35,847 bases of DNA, taken from contig CANQMP010000019.1 in assembly GCA_947624975.1 (NCBI GenBank), positions 1 through 35,847 on the forward strand, written 5' to 3'. This DNA is from Candidatus Gastranaerophilales bacterium. GTDB taxonomy: Bacteria; Cyanobacteriota; Vampirovibrionia; Gastranaerophilales; Gastranaerophilaceae. Below are positions 32,377 to 35,847 of this stretch, piece by piece. A program made the translations under genes and the position numbers. How positions within the stretch are numbered: position 1 is the stretch's first letter; each line of letters opens with the position of its first letter. The notes beneath the pieces are model-generated. The model was not told the origin of the DNA, did not search any database, and saw nothing but the letters and a program-made list of their open reading frames with translations.

Positions 32377-33357
32377 TCATGCAAATAATGATTCATTAAC
32401 ACGTTTGTTGTCAACTCTTTGAGCCAGCTCGGCTTTGGTGATTTTTTTGTCATTGTTAATGTCAAGTCCTCTGTTGCTCTCATAATAGTTCAACAGTTTG
32501 CCGTCAGAACCTCTTTCACCTTCTCTGCAAAGTATTTCGCTGTTGGCTCTGCCGGGGAGGAATGTTATTGCGTATAAATCTGCCGCCGATAATTTTGCAT
32601 CACGGCTGAATTTATAACGTTTAGCTATCAATAAATATTTTTCAACCAAATCGAGCTGCTCTAACGATGACATATTGAGAATTTTTTCTTTCGTAAGATT
32701 TAAGCCGTAAACTTTGTTTAATTCATTAACAGATGATTTTGTAAATTGAAGAAGTCCGACGGCAGGTCCTATTTTACCTGTTTTTTTGTTATATCCCGCT
32801 TGAGGGTCAAAAGCAGATTCACTGTTAATTACTGCCATTAAATCTTCATAATTACAGTTAAGATTTTTTGCAACCTGTTTAATACGGTTTATAATTGCGG
32901 AATTCGTTCTTACGGTTTTTGGAATAACGACTTCTCTTTCAGGCTCAATTTTTTGCTGTTGAATTTGTTGAGTCTGTTGAGCCTTTTGAGTTTGTTTAGT
33001 TTGTTGAATTTGTTGAGTTTGCTGAGTTTGTTGGGAGTTTTGTTCAATCTTTGTACCATTATCAATGTCAATAACGCTTTCACCTACAGTCACAGTGTCG
33101 AGGTCACTCGGCGTGTAGGTGGTCGGATTTTCATACGCATTTCCCGAATAACGTCTGTAACACTGTTCAAATATATTATTTCTCGCCATTAAATAACTCA
33201 TCGGCTGATAATAAGTTTGCGGATAATAATTAAACACAGGCATCATAAAAGGATTTGTTCTGCAGCACATCATTGGTAAGAACAAATTGAATTGCAGCAT
33301 CGAGTTGTAACAACAACGATTAAATATATTAAAATTGTGCATTCTCCAAATATACAT
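32377..33357 (-). CDS. Lytic-transglycosylase-like (SLT) protein with Gln/Thr spacer
   Basis: 326 residues. The N-terminal 100 residues are Met/Tyr/Phe-rich with a hydrophobic stretch. A Gln/Thr-rich spacer (about 106-137, QQTQQTQQIQQ-like) leads to an SLT-type domain (about 148-300): VINSESAFDPQAGYN with the catalytic Glu, then GLLQFTKSSVNEL. The end holds one EF-hand-like loop DINNDKKITKAEL (about 300-312). It cleaves peptidoglycan if active. AGGGG lies upstream of the first ATG. No clear signal peptide is seen, which is odd for this family. Confidence 0.75.
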   Translation of the reverse strand: MYIWRMHNFNIFNRCCYNSMLQFNLFLPMMCCRTNPFMMPVFNYYPQTYYQPMSYLMARNNIFEQCYRRYSGNAYENPTTYTPSDLDTVTVGESVIDIDNGTKIEQNSQQTQQTQQIQQTKQTQKAQQTQQIQQQKIEPEREVVIPKTVRTNSAIINRIKQVAKNLNCNYEDLMAVINSESAFDPQAGYNKKTGKIGPAVGLLQFTKSSVNELNKVYGLNLTKEKILNMSSLEQLDLVEKYLLIAKRYKFSRDAKLSAADLYAITFLPGRANSEILCREGERGSDGKLLNYYESNRGLDINNDKKITKAELAQRVDNKRVNESLFA

Positions 33358-33502
33358 CTTATCCCCTTATATATCCCGTATATATATAAAAAATAATTTG
33401 TTTAGATAATTGCCTAAATTTGTCCGACATGTTAAAATTTGTTAATAAAGATTAAATACGGATTAATAAAAATAATCATGTTTATAATATTATAAAGGTA
33501 CT

Positions 33503-34183
33503 ATGATATTTAACGAAACAAAAACACACGAGATTACCGTAGACGTAGTTATACTGACATTAAAGAACAACGCGCTTCAGGTACTTCTTGTAAAGAGATT
33601 AAACGAACCGTTTAAAGACAAGTGGGCAATTCCCGGAGGATACGTAAGATTATCCGAAAACCTTGACGAAGCCGCATTGAGAGTTTTAAAAGAGAGAACC
33701 AACGTTGATAACATTTATCTTGAGCAGCTTTACACTTTCGGCGATCCGCTAAGATACCCCAACGCAAGGGTCATAACTTGTGCATACTTCGCACTAGTAA
33801 GAGCCGAAGACATTAACGTCAACACAACTCCGGAAATCGGCTGGCACAAGGTTAGCGAACTTCCGCCTCTGGCATTTGACCACAAAGAAATTATTGAGTA
33901 TTCTCTCAAAAGAACTCGTGAAAGATTAGAACTTTGTCCCGTTGCTTATCAGCTTTTGCACGAAAAATTTACACTCACGGAAATGCAAAGAGCTTACGAA
34001 CTTATTATGGACAAAAAACTTGATAAACGTAATTTCAGGAAAAAAGCACTATGCACGGACGGCTTGACAGAACTTGACGAATATACAAAATCCTCGTCAA
34101 AAAGACCGGCAAGACTTTATACTTTTGAGAATATCAAATTAAACTCAAAACGTGCACATTTCATTAAAAAGGAGAAAAAATAA
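33503..34183 (+). CDS. NrtR-like Nudix-domain transcriptional regulator
   Basis: 226 residues. Nudix fold at 1-145 with the family's KWAIPGGYVRL and QLYTFGDPLRYPNARVI. The Nudix box reads GGYVRLSENLDEAALRVLKE, continuing RTNV: the catalytic REUxEExGU becomes RVLKERTNV, losing one metal-binding Glu and the Gly. The C-terminal part (about 150-226) is the winged-helix domain seen in NrtR regulators of NAD metabolism. Probably binds an ADP-ribose-like ligand rather than hydrolysing it. -10 TATAAT (33483-33488), AAGG before the ATG. secG follows directly. Confidence 0.82.
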   Translation: MIFNETKTHEITVDVVILTLKNNALQVLLVKRLNEPFKDKWAIPGGYVRLSENLDEAALRVLKERTNVDNIYLEQLYTFGDPLRYPNARVITCAYFALVRAEDINVNTTPEIGWHKVSELPPLAFDHKEIIEYSLKRTRERLELCPVAYQLLHEKFTLTEMQRAYELIMDKKLDKRNFRKKALCTDGLTELDEYTKSSSKRPARLYTFENIKLNSKRAHFIKKEKK

Positions 34184-34411
34184 ATGTTACTAAGTACAGT
34201 TTGGACAGTACAAATTGTTTCGGCATTACTGCTTATCATATTAATTCTGCTTCACTCACCGAAAGGCGACGGAATTGCGGGAATGGGCGGTGCATCACAC
34301 GTTTTTGCCTCACAAAAAAGTGCCGAAAAAGGTTTAAACAAGCTTACCGCAATAATAGCGGCAATATTTTTGGTATGTACTTTCCTTTTGGGATTCGGTT
34401 TAATTAAGTAA
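34184..34411 (+). CDS. secG: Protein translocase subunit SecG
   Basis: 75 residues, two membrane helices (about 7-24 and 52-72) joined by HSPKGDGIAGMGGASHVFAS, the SecG loop pattern. Accessory subunit of SecYEG. Begins right after the Nudix stop and overlaps the SDR gene by one base. Confidence 0.92.
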   Translation: MLLSTVWTVQIVSALLLIILILLHSPKGDGIAGMGGASHVFASQKSAEKGLNKLTAIIAAIFLVCTFLLGFGLIK

Positions 34412-35115
34412 TGACGAACATTCTTGTTACCGGAGCATCTAAAGGCATAGGAAACGTAATTGCAAAAGAGCTTCAAAGTGCGGGCGAAGTTTACGTAACA
34501 GGACGCAACGAAAAGGCTCTCGTTGCTTGTAATGCCAAAGGTTTTTGCGTCTGCGACCTTTCAAAAGACATAAATAACCTTGCACAATTCATTGAAAAAA
34601 ATGAAATTGATGTTTTAATAAACAATGCTGGCGAATACGTTTACGGCGGGTTGGAAACGATGAAACCCGAGGACATTCAGCGAATTTTTCAGACCAATTT
34701 GATAGCTCCCGTCTATCTCATCTCAAAATCAATTCCTTATATGAAACAAAAAAAATGGGGACGTATTATAAACATAGGTTCAATTTCGGGGGTAATGGGA
34801 GAGGCTTACGCAAGCATTTATTCATCTTCAAAAGCGGGTTTAATCGGTTTAACAAAAGCACTTGCGCTTGAACTTGCCCAATACAATATCACCGTAAACA
34901 CAGTTAATCCTGGCTGGGTAGAAACCGATTTGGGCGAAAATTCCATCGAAGAAAGCGAGTTTTCACGGGAAGAAATCATTGAAAGCATACCGCAAAAAAG
35001 GTTTGTTAAACCTGAAGAAGTTGCAAAGCTTTGTAAATACTTAATTTCTGACGATGCAAAAGGTATAACGGGTCAGTCCATAAACCTTTGTGCGGGTTTA
35101 AGCGTAGGGATTTAA
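34411..35115 (+). CDS. Short-chain dehydrogenase/reductase, FabG-like
   Basis: 234 residues. NAD(P)-binding TGASKGIG (about 7-14), NNAG (about 70-73), active-site Ser in GSISG and YSSSK (Tyr/Lys) at about 145-149, and PGWVETDLG after. All catalytic residues are present. Resembles 3-oxoacyl-ACP reductase but is slightly shorter and not beside other fatty-acid genes, so the substrate is open. Start overlaps the secG stop; its own stop overlaps the convergent XRE stop by four bases. Confidence 0.85.
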   Translation: MTNILVTGASKGIGNVIAKELQSAGEVYVTGRNEKALVACNAKGFCVCDLSKDINNLAQFIEKNEIDVLINNAGEYVYGGLETMKPEDIQRIFQTNLIAPVYLISKSIPYMKQKKWGRIINIGSISGVMGEAYASIYSSSKAGLIGLTKALALELAQYNITVNTVNPGWVETDLGENSIEESEFSREEIIESIPQKRFVKPEEVAKLCKYLISDDAKGITGQSINLCAGLSVGI

Positions 35116-35327
35116 TCGCTAAAAGTTGAAAAAAATTCCGCTATTGTAATATCAAATCCTTTGCAGATGTTTTCTATAGTTGTAATTTTTATATCTCTTT
35201 GAGCTTTTTCCGCATAAGTAACGCAGCTTTTAGATAAATTGGAATACCATGCCAATTTTTCTGCCGTGAGTTTTTTTGTTTTTCTGAGTTCTTTTATCCT
35301 TTGAGCGACCTTTTCGTTAATATTCAT
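35112..35327 (-). CDS. Small XRE regulator paired with pilin cassette 5
   Basis: 71 residues, one Cro/C1-type helix-turn-helix (VAQRIKELRKTKKLTAEKLA, SCVTYAEKAQRDIKI) and a FDITIAEFFSTF ending. No ribosome site; TATTAA near 35331-35336 would start transcription about at the ATG. TAATACC half-sites lie between it and the divergent pilin gene. Confidence 0.85.
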   Translation of the reverse strand: MNINEKVAQRIKELRKTKKLTAEKLAWYSNLSKSCVTYAEKAQRDIKITTIENICKGFDITIAEFFSTFSD

Positions 35328-35331
35328 ATAT

Positions 35332-35401
35332 TAATACCCCTAAACTAATACCTTGACATTAATACCAACATGTGATAGTATAATTCACGATAATGGTATT
35401 A
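35332..35401 (+). promoter_or_regulatory. Promoter and repeated half-sites, pilin cassette 5
   Basis: TTGACA (35353-35358), 17-bp spacer, TAGTAT (35376-35381). TAATACC occurs at 35332-35338, 35346-35352 and 35360-35366, each 14 bp apart, and inverted as GGTATTA at 35395-35401. The promoter is bracketed by them. Confidence 0.75.
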
Positions 35402-35433
35402 ATATTGTTAACTTAAAAAAATAAGGAGGAAAT

Positions 35434-35847
35434 ATGAAAACAAATAAGAATGCGTTTACATTGGCGGAAGTTTTAATCACCTTAGCCGTTATCGGCGTTG
35501 TTGCAGCGTTAACAATTCCCCCATTGATACAAAGTTACAGAAAACAGGTCATAGAAACAAGATTAAAACGCTTTTACAGTGTCATAAATCAAGCTGTGAA
35601 GTTAGCTGAAATAGATAACGGTCCTGTTTCAAGTTGGCAGCTTAGCGGAGATACCTTTGTTGAGTATGTATTACCTCATCTAAAACTTATAGAGAAATCT
35701 GAAAAAAGTAATAATGCTTATAATGCCGAATATGTAGGTGGTTCATATTCATACCATTCTTTTTATCTATCCGACGGTAGTTTAGTTCTTATAAAAAAAG
35801 CACAATATTCAGACGGAAAAGATGAGGCAAGTAAAATTAATTATGTC
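35434..35847 (+). CDS. Type IV pilin-like protein, cassette 5 (3' end outside window)
   Basis: First 138 residues only; the frame is open to the window edge. Shortest leader of the set (MKTNKNA), then [40 protein letters not shown] and NGPVSSW, as in cassettes 1-4. Ribosome site AAGGAGG seven bases upstream. The middle region is unlike the other four. Confidence 0.92.
   Translation, partial: MKTNKNAFTLAEVLITLAVIGVVAALTIPPLIQSYRKQVIETRLKRFYSVINQAVKLAEIDNGPVSSWQLSGDTFVEYVLPHLKLIEKSEKSNNAYNAEYVGGSYSYHSFYLSDGSLVLIKKAQYSDGKDEASKINYV

Noticed and set aside
32953-33192. Leu/Ser repeat open frame on the plus strand
   Set aside because: It is the antisense shadow of the Gln/Thr spacer of the transglycosylase-like gene.

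Overview
The window looks like a chromosomal contig from a low-GC, Gram-negative-type bacterium of the non-photosynthetic sister lineage of Cyanobacteria (Vampirovibrionia/Melainabacteria, most likely Gastranaerophilales). This is an inference from gene content: an OmpH-like periplasmic chaperone end, an AMIN-domain amidase, a DUF3326 protein and a DUF2993 protein of cyanobacterial flavour, a Min system, and many short pilin-like proteins sharing an N-terminal [11 protein letters not shown] segment. No rRNA gene or database comparison was available to confirm it.

Layout. 1-500: end of an OmpH/Skp-like gene, its terminator, and a 241-bp repeat element bounded by 19-bp inverted ends. 580-4600: an AT-rich accessory island next to a tRNA-Arg(ACG) gene. 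It holds three XRE regulators, a HAD phosphatase-like gene, and a four-gene block of small membrane or secreted proteins, one of which resembles phage superinfection-immunity proteins. Two 78-bp repeats inside the island carry near-copies of the tRNA 3' end. 4827-9850: amidase and glutamate racemase (cell wall), a membrane protein of unknown function, DUF3326 and a coiled-coil protein. 9970-12140: a regulator with four GntR-type winged helices, then the first pilin/XRE pair. 12135-15060: rbfA-truB-DUF2993-GerMN-HicB-like operon. 15060-18330: two more XRE/pilin pairs around a DnaJ-like gene. 18390-27430: a long ribosomal protein block (S10 to L18, minus strand), interrupted between S14 and S8 by terminators and a new promoter with a structured leader, and ending after L18. 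27500-28580: a HEPN/MNT pair and a protein of unknown function. 28776-29930: a fourth XRE/pilin pair. 29960-33360: minC-minD-minE and a lytic-transglycosylase-like gene. 33500-35115: NrtR-like Nudix regulator, secG and an SDR oxidoreductase. 35112-end: a fifth XRE/pilin pair, cut by the window edge.

The most striking pattern is the repeated cassette. All five complete or partial pilin-like genes in this window are divergently paired with a small XRE-family gene about 90-145 bp away. Each pilin gene has a TTGACA-17 bp-TATAAT-like promoter and a strong Shine-Dalgarno sequence. The intergenic regions carry inverted or repeated motifs that differ from cassette to cassette and overlap or adjoin the promoter. 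This looks like a family of parallel, separately controlled repressor/pilin switches scattered between housekeeping operons. Several regulators and other genes appear to be translated from leaderless or nearly leaderless mRNAs.
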